DNA of 64,000 bases from CAVVXN01 sp963772585 (GCA_963772585.1 CAVYXV010000014.1:124001-188000); one strand, 5' to 3'; counted from the first letter of the stretch, positions 1-9,431 are shown. The notes: generated from the sequence alone by a model not told the origin. Made by a program: numbers and translations.

Positions 1-1
1 C

Positions 2-1471
2 GAGGAGCTCCTGATCCTCGTCACGCCCGCCTATCTGGACGCCGCGAACCGCCTCGCGGCCCACAAGAACGGGCGTGGTCTCCTCACCTCGGTCGTCCTG
101 GTGAACGACGGGGCCGCCGGGGGAGGCCCCGACACCGGCGAGGAGATCCAGACCTTTCTCGACGCACGCTACGACAATGCGCTCGTTCGCTTTTCCTACC
201 TGCTTCTCATGGGCGACGCCGACGACATCCCTCCCTTCGTCCTTCCCCGCCGCTACAAGGACGGCGAGTTCCCCTCGGACTTCCCCTATGCCCAGATCCA
301 CACCGACCCCATGGCGGACGCCCTCGTCCCGTCGATCGCCGTGGGCCGCATCCCTGTCGACAGCCTCGCCGAAGCGGATACGGTCGTAGACAAGATCATC
401 GGCTACGAGGCGACCCCGCCGACGGAGTTTCCGGGCGGTAGCTTCTACGGCCGGGCGGCGATCGCGTCGTACTTCCAGCCCCACGGGGGCGATCAGCCGG
501 ACTTCGTCGAGAACGGCCGTCGCTTCATCCAGGACTCCGAGGACATCCGCAACCACATGGTCGACCAGGGCTTCGACGTGCAGCGGATCTACACGGCGCA
601 CACGCCGCTGACCCCGGACAACACGCCGCGCTTCTATCGCGACGGCACGACGCCGCTCCCCGCGCCGCTCAGGCCCGAGGACGGCTACCCGTGGGACGGC
701 GACGCGCAGCAGATCATCGACGCCTTCAACGCCGGGAAGTCGCTGTTCTTCCATGTCGATCACGGCTGGTCGGGCGGCTGGGGGGATCCGTGGTTCTCCA
801 CGAGCCATCTCGGTTCGCTCGTCAACGACGAGCTCCTCCCCCTCGTGCTCAGCGACAACTGTTCCTCCGGAGCGTTCGACTACGTCAGCCCTGGCTTCGC
901 GGAGTCCATCCTCCGCATGTCCGGCGGCGGCGCCATCGGTGTGATGGCCTTCACGCGGAACAGCAACAACACCGTGGGGCGGCAGTTCATCGTCGGGGTC
1001 GTGGACGCCCTCTGGCCCGACACCTACGGGAACATCGGCGACGACCAGCCGCACCCGCGCCTGGGAGACATGCTGAACTACGCGCGCGGGGTCATGACCC
1101 GCAACTACACGAGCGCCGATGCGGGGACCAAGAACTACAAGGTGGCCTGGTGCTACTCGCGGATGCTGACGCTCTTCGGCGATCCGACGCTGGAGGTCTG
1201 GGTGCAGAATCCCAACCCCCTTCCGGTCCTGGGACGCGACTTCGTCGCCGGCCCCGCCATCGACTTCGTCTATCCCTACGCCGGCGCCACGATCACCGTC
1301 TTCGAAGACTTCGCCGACGGCGCGGTGCCCATCGGGCGCGGCATGGTGGCCGCCGATGGCCGTGTGCACGTGGATCCCATCGTGGGCGTCGTGGACACGA
1401 ACGACCTCCTCTTCTTCGCCTCCGCCCCGGGCGCCGTCCCGACCCCCGTGAGCGTTTCCTCCGGCCCCTGA
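2..1471 (+). CDS. Peptidase family C25 (gingipain-like) protein, 5' end outside the window
   Basis: The reading frame is already open at base 2, so the gene begins to the left of the window. The visible part matches the gingipain-type caspase-like fold: a strand ending in LLLMGDAD-DIP, then the catalytic histidine in FFHVDHG (about 750-770) and the catalytic cysteine in LSDNCSSG (about 850-873). Family members are secreted or surface cysteine peptidases; the signal peptide would be in the missing part. The last ~100 residues look like the beta-sandwich that often follows the catalytic domain. The gene is convergent with the hydrolase at 2038-3447, and repeats fill the space between them. Confidence in the family is high; substrate unknown. 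Confidence 0.85.
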   Translation, partial: EELLILVTPAYLDAANRLAAHKNGRGLLTSVVLVNDGAAGGGPDTGEEIQTFLDARYDNALVRFSYLLLMGDADDIPPFVLPRRYKDGEFPSDFPYAQIHTDPMADALVPSIAVGRIPVDSLAEADTVVDKIIGYEATPPTEFPGGSFYGRAAIASYFQPHGGDQPDFVENGRRFIQDSEDIRNHMVDQGFDVQRIYTAHTPLTPDNTPRFYRDGTTPLPAPLRPEDGYPWDGDAQQIIDAFNAGKSLFFHVDHGWSGGWGDPWFSTSHLGSLVNDELLPLVLSDNCSSGAFDYVSPGFAESILRMSGGGAIGVMAFTRNSNNTVGRQFIVGVVDALWPDTYGNIGDDQPHPRLGDMLNYARGVMTRNYTSADAGTKNYKVAWCYSRMLTLFGDPTLEVWVQNPNPLPVLGRDFVAGPAIDFVYPYAGATITVFEDFADGAVPIGRGMVAADGRVHVDPIVGVVDTNDLLFFASAPGAVPTPVSVSSGP

Positions 1472-1586
1472 CGCTCCTCGGCCACCCTCGACGACTCTTG
1501 CTGGCGCACGGCGCGAGGCGCGTGACGTGACGAACGGAGGTCGCCATCGGCCAGGAGGCACCGTCGACCAGTCGTCCTCCCCTTCC

Positions 1587-1706
1587 GACGACGAGCGGCG
1601 CAGGCATCGGGCGCGAGATGCGTGCGACCGATTCGCCGAACGGGGACCCTCGGGCTCGCCGGACTCGTCTCCTTGGAGCCCTCCCGGCCCCGGACACGAG
1701 GGCCGC
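1587..1706 (+). repeat. Dispersed repeat R2, copy A
   Basis: About 120 bp that recur with clear similarity at 18630-18770 and, inverted, at 11530-11686. Shared blocks include CATCGGGCG-GAGATGCGT, a GACCGATTCGCC block and CGGCCCCGGACACGAGGGCC. It does not code convincingly in any frame. It lies between convergent genes just upstream of an R1 copy. Copy limits are approximate, set by eye. Confidence 0.7.
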
Positions 1707-1785
1707 ACCCAGGACACCCTGTTGGACGTGAACGAGACCCGCAGGGCCCCGTCGCTCCTTGACGGTCCACGACGTGGGCTCCAAG

Positions 1786-1970
1786 GGTCCGTCCGTGAAC
1801 GACTGTCGCCCTTTCCACTCGCCTCCACGCCGTCTGTGGCCCTTCCTCGGTCGCGAATTCCTCAGCGTGGCTGGCGCTACGCCTCCGGATCCGCTCCCTC
1901 GTCATGACCACATCCGACGCGTAGCGAAGCGTCTCTCTCAACACTCATTCCCGGCCAGGCCCTGGCGTCG
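1786..1970 (+). repeat. Dispersed repeat R1, copy A
   Basis: About 185 bp, closely similar to 14105-14290 and, inverted, to 11687-11855; a more diverged inverted copy is at 45783-45905. Conserved blocks are GACTGTCGCCCTT, CCCTTCCTCGGTCGCGAATT, GATCCGCTCCCT and TTCC-GGCCAGGCCC. No ORF is conserved between copies. The rest of 1472-2037 shows no gene. Confidence 0.75.
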
Positions 1971-2037
1971 CGCGCTTTGCGGGCAACGCAGGTCAGAGGA
2001 TGCGGGCCCGGAAGGGCTCGGGAGGCCTCCCTACGGG

Positions 2038-3447
2038 TCAGGAGTGGACGTGCTGGTGGAGGAAGGCGAGGACGTGCGTCCAGGCATCGCCGAACGTGGG
2101 AGAGAGGAACAGCGTCTTCGCTCCGTGGACGCCGTCGGGTTGGACGTAGATCTCCTTTGCCTTCGCCGGGATCTGGTCGAGGAGCTTCTTCGCGTTCTCC
2201 TCCTCGGAGGGCGGGCACACGAAGAGCGTAGGCTTGGTGAGCTTCGTGACGTCCTCGTCGAACAACTTCCGGTAGCGGGGGTGCACGTACGGGCCGGGCG
2301 AGAAGGCCACGACGGCGACGACGTCCTGGAGGTCCGGCGCCACCCAGACGGCGTTCGTGGCGGAGTAGGAACTGCCGACGAGGGCGATCGGCCCGTCGAA
2401 GCCGAGCTCACGGGCCCAGGCCACCGCCCGTCGCATCTCGCCTTGCGCTTCCAGGTAGGAGGCGCTCACGCCCTGTTCCTTCGCGCGGGCCGCTGTCTCG
2501 TTCGCGACGCCATCGAACGCGCCGCCCGAACGCTGGTCGATGGCGAGGACGGTGTAGCCCTCGGCGACGAGCCGGGGAGCGATGCGCCGGTACTCCCCCC
2601 GGCTGCTGCCGGCCTGGTGCGCGCACACGAGGACCGGTGCGTGCGGATCGGCGTTGCGGTAGAGGTCGGCGGTCATCTCCAGGTCGTCCGTCGACTTCGT
2701 CGTGAGGGTGGTCCAGGTCCCCGGCTCCGCGGCGGCGGGGACCACGGGGCGCTCCTCGACGGGCTTCTTGTCGAGCTGCTGGAGGAACGATGCGACCTCG
2801 AGCGTCACGCCCTTGGGGAAGTCGTCGCCGAGCCCGGCGTGCTGCACGGCGGCCCCCTTCTCCTTGGCCGCGGCCAGGAGGCTCTCTCCTTGGGTGCCCC
2901 GCTCGACGACGCCCAGCCGGAAGCCGGTCATCGGCTCGGGCATCGGCGCCAAGGCGTGTGGGTAGGGCTGGGCCAACACCAGCCCCTGGAAGCGCCCCTT
3001 GCTCTTGAGGACGTCGGCGAGGAGGCGCTCGCTCGCGGCGCTGGCCTGCGAGGCGATGGCGACGACCCACGGACACCGTGCCAGGCCGGGGTGGAGGCGT
3101 GCCGCGCGCGACAGCGCATTCTCGATGTCGCGAATCTCGTCGGGCTCCTCGGTCTGCACGTCCCGCGCCCCCGCGCGCCGTCGCGTGGCCCTGCCCTTCG
3201 CCACCACCACGATCGCGCCCTTGGCGGGGAAGGCGATGCCGTCCCCTCCCACCAGCCGTTTCCAATCGATCCAGTCCCGCTCCAGCACGGACTCGTGGCA
3301 GACGAGGACCGGCACCACGGCGTCCTTTGCCAGCCCGACCGGCAGGATCACGCCGTCCTGTTCCCGCACCTCGCCGGCGGTCGCCGAGCCGACCGGGAGG
3401 AGGACTGCGAGCATGGTCAGGACCGCCGCGGCGAGGAAGGGCTTCAT
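2038..3447 (-). CDS. Secreted alpha/beta hydrolase
   Basis: 469 residues. The N-terminus (about 24 residues, ending near SATAG) is a signal peptide, so the protein acts outside the cytoplasm. The C-terminal ~230 residues carry the alpha/beta-hydrolase pattern: PVLVCAHQAGSSR for the oxyanion strand, the nucleophile elbow GSSYSA, and a late histidine in DGVHGAKTL. The first ~200 residues contain a second Rossmann-like stretch without a complete triad, so this may be a tandem hydrolase with a degenerate first half. The ATG follows a CCGGAG-like ribosome site, and a TAGCAT box lies ~30 nt upstream. Substrate cannot be inferred. Confidence 0.75.
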   Translation of the reverse strand: MKPFLAAAVLTMLAVLLPVGSATAGEVREQDGVILPVGLAKDAVVPVLVCHESVLERDWIDWKRLVGGDGIAFPAKGAIVVVAKGRATRRRAGARDVQTEEPDEIRDIENALSRAARLHPGLARCPWVVAIASQASAASERLLADVLKSKGRFQGLVLAQPYPHALAPMPEPMTGFRLGVVERGTQGESLLAAAKEKGAAVQHAGLGDDFPKGVTLEVASFLQQLDKKPVEERPVVPAAAEPGTWTTLTTKSTDDLEMTADLYRNADPHAPVLVCAHQAGSSRGEYRRIAPRLVAEGYTVLAIDQRSGGAFDGVANETAARAKEQGVSASYLEAQGEMRRAVAWARELGFDGPIALVGSSYSATNAVWVAPDLQDVVAVVAFSPGPYVHPRYRKLFDEDVTKLTKPTLFVCPPSEEENAKKLLDQIPAKAKEIYVQPDGVHGAKTLFLSPTFGDAWTHVLAFLHQHVHS

Positions 3448-3554
3448 GGCCGTCGCTCCGGAAGGAAGCCGCCCATGCTACCGCTCGGTGAAGCGGCGGG
3501 TCGTTCGGACCCGCCCGCGAACGGCTCCCGTCCTCTCATGCCGTGGACAGGGTG

Positions 3555-3670
3555 TCCTGGTCGCTCGCTCGGGTTCGAGGCCAAGGCGCGAGGACGAGGC
3601 GACCCGTTGGAGGCCCCGACGACGAGCACCCGAGGCCCCGGGCGAGAGACGCGGACCCGGGCCGTGAAAC
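3555..3670 (+). repeat. Diverged copy of the 165-bp element
   Basis: Shares the core CAAGGCGCGAGGA-GAGGCGACCC followed by GACGACGAGCA with the tandem units at 36611-36940, and ends with GTGAAACTCC where those end in an inverted terminal sequence. It fills the gap between two genes on the minus strand. Similarity is by eye and incomplete. Confidence 0.5.
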
Positions 3671-3709
3671 TCCAACGCCCGTTCGCGATTGACGCGGACT
3701 CGCCCCTTC

Positions 3710-5076
3710 TCACCCGGAGATGCGGTGGATGTCGTACCGCTTGATCTTGTCGTAGAGCGTGGATCGGTCGATGCCCAGGACCTCCGCCGCGGCCTTCACG
3801 TTGCCGCCCGTGCGATCGAGCGTCGTTTCGATGGCGCGTCGCTCGATGTCCTTGAGGGGGAGGTTCGGCGGCGGCGCCCAACCCGCGCGTTCCTCCGCGC
3901 GACGCCGGAGGAAGGAGAAGTCGTCCTCCGAGAGGATCTTGTCCCGGGAGATGGCGATCGCTCGCTCCACGGCGTTCTCGAGTTCCCGGACGTTGCCCGG
4001 CCAGTCGTAGCTGGCGAGGAGTCGCAGCGCGGCCTCGTCGATATCGACCACTTCTCGCCCGATCTCGGCCGAGATCCGCTCGACGAAGGCGCGGGCGAGC
4101 AGCGGGATGTCCTCGATGCGCTCGCGTAGCGGGGGGATGTGGACGGTGATCACGTTCAGGCGATAGAAGAGGTCGTCGCGGAACTTGCCCTCGCGAACCG
4201 CGTCCTGCAGGTTCACGTTCGAAGCCGCGATCACGCGGACGTCCACGCTGATCTCATCGTTCCCACCGACGCGGCAGAAGCGCTTCTCCTGGAGCACACG
4301 CAGGAGCTCCACCTGCAGCTTCGGGCTGATGTCGCCGATCTCGTCGAGAAGGATGGTTCCCCCGTCCGCCTGCTCGAACTTTCCCTTCCGCCGCCCCGTC
4401 GCGCCCGTGAAGGCCCCCTGCTCGTGGCCGAAGAGCTCGGACTCGAGGAGGGACTCGGCCAGCGCGGTGCAGGGTACGGCCACGAAGGGTCTGTCGCGCC
4501 GGTCGCTGCACACGTGGATCGCGCGGGCGATCATCTCCTTGCCCGTGCCGCTCTCGCCCTGGACCAGAACCGTGCTCTTGAGGGCCGCTACGTTGCGGAT
4601 GAGATCGAAGATCTCGTGCATGGTGGTGTTCTTGCTCACCATGTCGTGGAACTCGTACTGGCGGGTCAGTCGCTTGCGCAGCAGGCGATTCTCCCGCTGG
4701 AGGTTCTTGACCCTGAGGATCCGCTCGACGATGAGGGAGAGCTCGTTCGGGTTGCAGGGTTTGACGACGTACTCGGTCGCCCCATCCTTCATCGCCTGTA
4801 CGGCGGTGTCCACGGTCGCGTAGGCCGTGATGATGACGACGGCGGCGTCGGGGTTGATCTTCTGGACCTCGCGCATCGCCTCGATGCCGTCGATCCCGGA
4901 GGCATCTTCAGGTCCATGAAGTAGATGATGTACTCGTTCTTCTCGCTCATCGCGATCGCTTCAGCGCCCGACGACGCCGTGTGCACGGCGTAGCCGTCCT
5001 CGGTGAGCCACACCGCGATCGATTCGCGTTGCACGGGTTCGTCGTCGACGACGAGGATTCGAGGCGCTCGCGTCAT
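3710..5076 (-). pseudogene. Sigma-54-dependent response regulator (NtrC/AtoC type), frameshifted in the receiver domain
   Basis: Read across one frameshift, this is a full-length (~455 aa) NtrC-family regulator. Receiver domain: ILVVDDEP, phospho-acceptor aspartate in FMDLKMP, switch threonine in VVIITAYAT. AAA+ domain: Walker A GESGTGKE, sigma-54 contact loop GAFTGA, DEIGDIS Walker B. C-terminus: Fis-type helix-turn-helix ending in GIDRSTLYDKIKRY. The frame changes at about 4897-4905, immediately after DLKMP: two extra bases, or one missing, where GIDG should follow. The start overlaps the end of the kinase gene (ATGA), so the pair is one operon. A functional protein would activate a sigma-54 promoter; a good candidate is at 7100-7113. 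The shift could be decay or a sequencing error. Confidence 0.85.
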
Positions 5077-6703
5077 GACCCCTCCTTCCCGGTAGAAGCG
5101 TCCGTGGCGGCGGCTTCGGGTGCGTGAAGTGGAAGGCGTACGGTGAAGGTGGTCCCCTTCCCCATATCGCTTTGCACGTTGATGCGTCCCCCATGGGCAT
5201 CGACGATCCCGTACGCGACGGCGAGCCCGAGCCCCACGCCCTTCTCGCCCGTCTTCGTGCTGAAGAAGGGATCGAAGATGTGCAGGAGGTCGTCCTTTGG
5301 GATGCCGGGGCCGGTGTCCTCGATCTGCAGGACCGCGTGGTCCGTCGCCGATTCGAGGCCCGTTCGGATGACGAGGCGCCCCCCCTGCTTCATCGCTTCC
5401 ACGGCGTTCAGGACCAGGTTCATGATCACCTGCTCGATCTGGGAACGGTCGCCGGGGACGGTCGGGAGATCGGGCGGCAGCTGGAGGACCAGTTCGAGCC
5501 GGGCGAGCTCGACGCGGTGCCCGACGATCTCGAGCGTGGCGCGGACGACCTCGGCCAGGTCCACGTTGGAGATCTGGACCTTCGACCGTCGCGAGAAGGA
5601 GAGCAGGTCTTGCACGATGCGTCCGGCGCGTGCGGATTCGGAGGCGATCTGTCCGAGGTGACGCTCGAATGCGGGTAGTCGTTCGGGGGGACTCCGTTTT
5701 CGCCCATGATGCGCTGGAGGAAGACGGCCAGGTTGTGAACCGCGGAGATGGGGTTGTTCACCTCGTGGGCGACGCTGGCTGCAAGCCGGCCGAGAGAGGC
5801 GAGGCGGTCGCTCTCGATCAGCTGGCGCTGGGTGTCGGCCAGCTCCCGGCTGCGGGTCTCGACCGTCTCCTCCAGGCCGGCGGTGAAGCGCTGGTTGGCT
5901 TCGCGGGCTTCGCGCAGCCGGACCCGCATGACGTCGAAGGTCCGGCCGAGGTCTCCCAACTCGCTGTCCGACCGCACGTCGATCGGCCGGTCCAGGTCCA
6001 TCCCCGCAAGCCGGGCGGCGTCCTTGGTGAGTTCCCGGATCGGACGGCCGAGGAACCGTTCGACGAAGAAGGCAATGACACCTCCGATGACGAGGATGCT
6101 GAGGAGCGTGAAGACGGTGGTCGACCACTCCTCGGAGGCGATCTTCCCGTCCACGTCGGACAGATTCACCGCGACGTCCAGGATCCCGAGCACGTGCATG
6201 CGCGGGGGATGGGCGTGGCAGGCCGCCGTGCTGCAGGCGGGCTCGTTCTGGATCGGCGTCAGCAAGGCCAGCTTCCGGCCGTCGCCGTCGTGGTCCAGGA
6301 TCCGGACCCGCTTGGCGATCTCGAGGCCCACGAGCGGGGGCTCGTACTCGTGGCACACCCGGCACTCGAGGGCGTCCATCTCCACCCGGGATCGGTCCTC
6401 GGGAACGGTGGAGAATGCCACCCGTCCCTCCTTGGCGAACATCCGTATGTAGTCGACGCCCTGGTGCTCCGCCATGGTCTGCATCACGGCGTAGGCGTCG
6501 TCCTTGCGGCCCGCCCGCATGGCGTGCCACGTGGCGCTCGTGAGGCTCCGGGACAGTTGGTCCGCGGCTAGCACCTTCTGGTCCAGGAGCTGGTGCTCCA
6601 GGGTCCTCAGGTTCAGCCACCCCGACACCCCGTAACCCACGGCGACGAGCAGCGTGAGAAGCAGGATGAGGCGGGGCGCCAACCGGCGGGGAACGAGCCT
6701 CAT
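5073..6703 (-). pseudogene. Membrane histidine kinase with periplasmic c-type haem motifs, frameshifted
   Basis: The N-terminal part has a membrane helix (about 10-28), then a ~165-residue periplasmic sensor domain with two haem-attachment-like motifs, CRVCH (114-118) and CSTAACH (157-163, CX4CH spacing). A second membrane helix (196-214), a HAMP linker and an H-box SVAHEVNNPIS with the phospho-histidine at 313 follow. The catalytic domain (MNLVLNAVEAM, DTGPGI, GVGLGLAV) lies in another frame. The switch falls near 5670-5690, which includes a run of six G at 5685-5690. The motifs suggest a redox or gas-sensing kinase. It is translationally coupled to the sigma-54 regulator and divergent from the 4Fe-4S/NrfD operon it probably controls. 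Start: ATG after GAGG. Confidence 0.8.
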
Positions 6704-6756
6704 GTCCTCGATCCGGGCGCCCCAAGGGCAGCGTTCGCGGGGTGCACGATGGCGTC

Positions 6757-6802
6757 CAACGAAGCGACGCGGCCCCCGCGGGGGGCCCCGCTCCTTTCGT
6801 TG
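6757..6802. other. Long imperfect inverted repeat between divergent operons
   Basis: The outer arms CAACGAA/TTCGTTG enclose inner arms GGCCCCC/GGGGGCC around a GCG loop. It is 54 bp upstream of the kinase start and ~300 bp upstream of the sigma-54 candidate. It could be a regulator-binding site or a leader hairpin in the kinase mRNA. The rest of 6704-7099 shows no gene. Confidence 0.5.
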
Positions 6803-7099
6803 CCACATTGTACCTGCTCGGCCCCTCGCCCCCGTTGGCTTCCGGGGCGCCGAGGACGGCGCCTCCCTCGCGATGCGCGTCCGGGCATGGGGCGCGCCGC
6901 GCGCCGCCATGGAAGATCCCGATGGGCGGCCGTGCCCCCCGATGCGTGCCGACCCGCTGTCCGTGTCGGGGATCCGGACGCGCCGGTCGGCGATTCCTAC
7001 ACATCCACGGGTGCTCTCGCCGGCGCCTTGCAGGTGGGGTGCGCGCAAACCCAGCCCCCGCCACCGGATAGGGCGGCGCTCTCGTGGGGCGAGGGGTAG

Positions 7100-7113
7100 G
7101 GCACGGCAGGTGC
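7100..7113 (+). promoter_or_regulatory. Candidate sigma-54 (-24/-12) promoter
   Basis: GGCACGGCAGGTGC keeps the invariant GG-N10-GC spacing and matches the consensus TGGCACG-N4-TTGC at most positions. It is 54 nt upstream of the first gene of the small protein/4Fe-4S/NrfD operon, and the divergent operon encodes a sigma-54 activator. Confidence 0.6.
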
Positions 7114-7166
7114 CATGTCTCAGACGCCGGGCCCGATGAGGGGGCCGGAAACCTCGGAGGTGCGTC

Positions 7167-7424
7167 ATGGTCGCCGCGGTCTCGCAGGACATCAGCGGGC
7201 TCGTCGTGATGAACATCCTTCTCCTCGTGTTCTGCGTCGGCTCGGTCCTTGCCGTGGCCGTCGCCGTGTGGGGAGACCTGAGGGAGCGTCGCCGCTGGCG
7301 CGCCCTGGTGCCTCCGTGCTGGCCGCCTCCCGGGGCGGATCCCGATGAGGCCTACGCCACCCGATCCTCGCTGGCCCGGCCCGCGCGTGGCCGTCGTTCG
7401 GCCCGAAAGGAGATCTCCCGATGA
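7167..7424 (+). CDS. Small single-span membrane protein leading the 4Fe-4S/NrfD operon
   Basis: 85 residues. One hydrophobic segment (about residues 10-35) is followed by a basic cytoplasmic tail. The ATG follows GGAGGTG at good spacing. Its stop overlaps the ATG of the ferredoxin-like gene by 4 nt, so it is part of that operon. I do not recognise a family. The position suggests an accessory or anchoring subunit of the membrane redox complex; this is inferred from context only. Confidence 0.65.
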   Translation: MVAAVSQDISGLVVMNILLLVFCVGSVLAVAVAVWGDLRERRRWRALVPPCWPPPGADPDEAYATRSSLARPARGRRSARKEISR

Positions 7425-8194
7425 GCACGGAACCGGTCGGCCTGCTCTTCGACATGACCGCCTGCCAAGGCTGCGGCAAGTGCGTCGCCGCCTGCAAGGA
7501 GAAGCAGGGCTTCCCCGCCGCCGACAAGGTGACGGAGCTGTCGGCGACCGCCTACACCTGTCTCGTCGACGAGGGCGAACTTCACCGACGCGACCTCTGC
7601 CGCCACTGCCTGGTGCCGAGCTGCGCCAGCGTCTGCCCGGTCGGGGCGCTGATCAAGACGGAGGAAGGCCCCGTCATCTACGACGTCGACAAGTGCATCG
7701 GGTGCCGCTACTGCATGGTCGCCTGCCCGTTCAACATCCCGCGCTACGAGTGGAACGATCCGGTGCCCGCGGTCCGCAAGTGCAACATGTGCATCGACCG
7801 CATCCGCGAGGGTGAGCAGCCGGCCTGCGCCGACGCCTGCCCCTACGGTGCCACGATCTTCGGGACCCGCAAGGAGCTCCTGGAGGAGGCCCACGCCCGC
7901 ATCGAGGACAGTCCGGACGACTACTACGACCACGTCTACGGGGAGAAGGAGATCGGCGGCACGTCCGTCCTCTTCCTCACGCCGAAGCCGATACCGGCCA
8001 TCGGCTACAAGCCCGAGCTGGGCAACGAGCCGCTCCCCGTCCTGACCATGAAGCAACTGGATCGCCTTCCGGCGATCGTCGTCGGGGGCAGCGCCGCGCT
8101 CCTGGCGATCTGGTGGATCACCAACCGTCGAGACGAAGTCGCCACATGGGAGGCTTCGCAACGCGGCAACAACGGGAGCAACGGCGATGTCTGA
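7421..8194 (+). CDS. 4Fe-4S dicluster electron-transfer subunit (HybA/DmsB/NrfC-like)
   Basis: 257 residues with four cysteine groups typical of the family: CQGCGKCVAAC, CRHCLVPSCASVCP, CIGCRYCMVACPF and CNMCIDR...CADACP, i.e. up to four [4Fe-4S] clusters forming an electron wire. A C-terminal hydrophobic helix (about 210-232, AIVVGGSAALLAIWWI) would anchor it to the membrane; HybA proteins have such an anchor. It partners with the NrfD-type protein that overlaps its 3' end by 8 nt. No catalytic subunit (hydrogenase or molybdopterin enzyme) is in the window, so the electron donor or acceptor is open. No twin-arginine signal is seen, so it may sit on the cytoplasmic side. Confidence 0.88.
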   Translation: MSTEPVGLLFDMTACQGCGKCVAACKEKQGFPAADKVTELSATAYTCLVDEGELHRRDLCRHCLVPSCASVCPVGALIKTEEGPVIYDVDKCIGCRYCMVACPFNIPRYEWNDPVPAVRKCNMCIDRIREGEQPACADACPYGATIFGTRKELLEEAHARIEDSPDDYYDHVYGEKEIGGTSVLFLTPKPIPAIGYKPELGNEPLPVLTMKQLDRLPAIVVGGSAALLAIWWITNRRDEVATWEASQRGNNGSNGDV

Positions 8195-9431
8195 CGCCCG
8201 TCACTATCGTCTAGGGTTCTGGAAGGGGACGTTCTTCGTCCTGCTGGCCATCGGGCTGGTCACCACCGTCGTGCGGTTCATCGGGGGCCTCGGGGCCGTC
8301 ACGAACCTCTCCGACAAGTACCCCTGGGGTCTCTGGAAGGGGTTCAACGTCCTCGTGGCCATCGGACTCGGCGGCGCCGGCTTCACGATGATGGGGACGG
8401 TCTACATCTTCAACGCGAAGCGCTACCGGCAGATCATCCGGCCGGTGGTGCTCATGGCGTTCCTCGCCTACGCGAGCGCCTCGTTCTCCCTCTTCATCGA
8501 CATCGGCCGCTCGTGGGCGATCTGGCATCCCATCGTGATGTGGAACCCGCACTCCGTCCTGTTCGAGGTGGCGTGGTGCTTGATGCTCTACACCTGCGTC
8601 CTCCTGCTGGAGGGTTCGGGCATGCTCTTCGAACGATGGGGCTGGGATAGGATGGTGAAGATCCAGCACGCGGTGACGCTGCCGATCGTGATCGTGGGCG
8701 TGGTGCTCTCCACGCTCCACCAGTCGTCCCTCGGCGCGCTCTTCCTCATCGTCCCCGGCAAGCTCCATGGCCTCTGGTACACGGAGATGCTGCCGGCCCT
8801 GTTCCTCATGTCCGCCATCTGCATGGGCCTGGCGATGGTGATCGTCCTCTCGCGGCTCTCGGCCAAGGCGTTCGGTCGCCATCTCGAAACGCACGTCCTG
8901 GGGGGCCTCGCCCGCATCCTGGTCGCCCTGCTGTGGGTCTACGGGATCGTGCGGGTGTTCGACCTCGCGGTGAACGGCCGTCTCGCCCTGGTTGCCAACT
9001 TCAACTACGAGTCGATGATGTTCCTCCTCGAGTTCGCGCTCGGTGTGCTCCTGCCGGCGGCGCTGCTGTCGTTCTCCCGGATCCGGAAGCACCCCACCGG
9101 CCTCTACGCCTCGAGCCTTCTCGTCGTGTTCGGCTTCGTGTTGAACCGCCTGAACGTCAGCATCACGGGCTTCGAGTACGCCCAGGGCGGTCACTACGTG
9201 CCCGCCTGGGGCGAGATCTTCGTGACCCTGATGATCGTCGCCGGGGTGTTCGGAGTCTATGCCCTGGGCGTTCGCTACCTGGACGTGTACCCCGAGGTCA
9301 CGGCGCGGCTCCGCGGCAAGGCCGCCCCGGCCTCCCCCGTACCCGACGCCCTTCCGAACGGATTCGATGTCGGTCCGGCTCCCCACGAGCTGGCCGCCTG
9401 GGAGCGCCGCATCCGCGACGTGCCCCGCTGA
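8187..9431 (+). CDS. NrfD/HybB-type quinone-interacting membrane subunit
   Basis: 414 residues with nine or ten hydrophobic helices spanning residues ~8-370, and a hydrophilic C-terminal tail. The layout and segments such as YPWGLWKGFNV and WHPIVMWNPHSVLFE match the NrfD/HybB/PsrC family. These proteins bind menaquinone or quinol in the membrane and exchange electrons with a partner 4Fe-4S protein, here encoded directly upstream. Resemblance to HybB is stronger than to PsrC. Expression is probably driven by the sigma-54 site at 7100 under control of the haem-motif kinase pair. The tail of ~45 residues is not typical and may be lineage-specific. Confidence 0.88.
   Translation: MSDARHYRLGFWKGTFFVLLAIGLVTTVVRFIGGLGAVTNLSDKYPWGLWKGFNVLVAIGLGGAGFTMMGTVYIFNAKRYRQIIRPVVLMAFLAYASASFSLFIDIGRSWAIWHPIVMWNPHSVLFEVAWCLMLYTCVLLLEGSGMLFERWGWDRMVKIQHAVTLPIVIVGVVLSTLHQSSLGALFLIVPGKLHGLWYTEMLPALFLMSAICMGLAMVIVLSRLSAKAFGRHLETHVLGGLARILVALLWVYGIVRVFDLAVNGRLALVANFNYESMMFLLEFALGVLLPAALLSFSRIRKHPTGLYASSLLVVFGFVLNRLNVSITGFEYAQGGHYVPAWGEIFVTLMIVAGVFGVYALGVRYLDVYPEVTARLRGKAAPASPVPDALPNGFDVGPAPHELAAWERRIRDVPR

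Noticed and set aside
1759..3744. 661-codon plus-strand ORF over the secreted hydrolase
   Set aside because: Antisense shadow of the hydrolase gene, lacking motifs; part of it is repeat R1.
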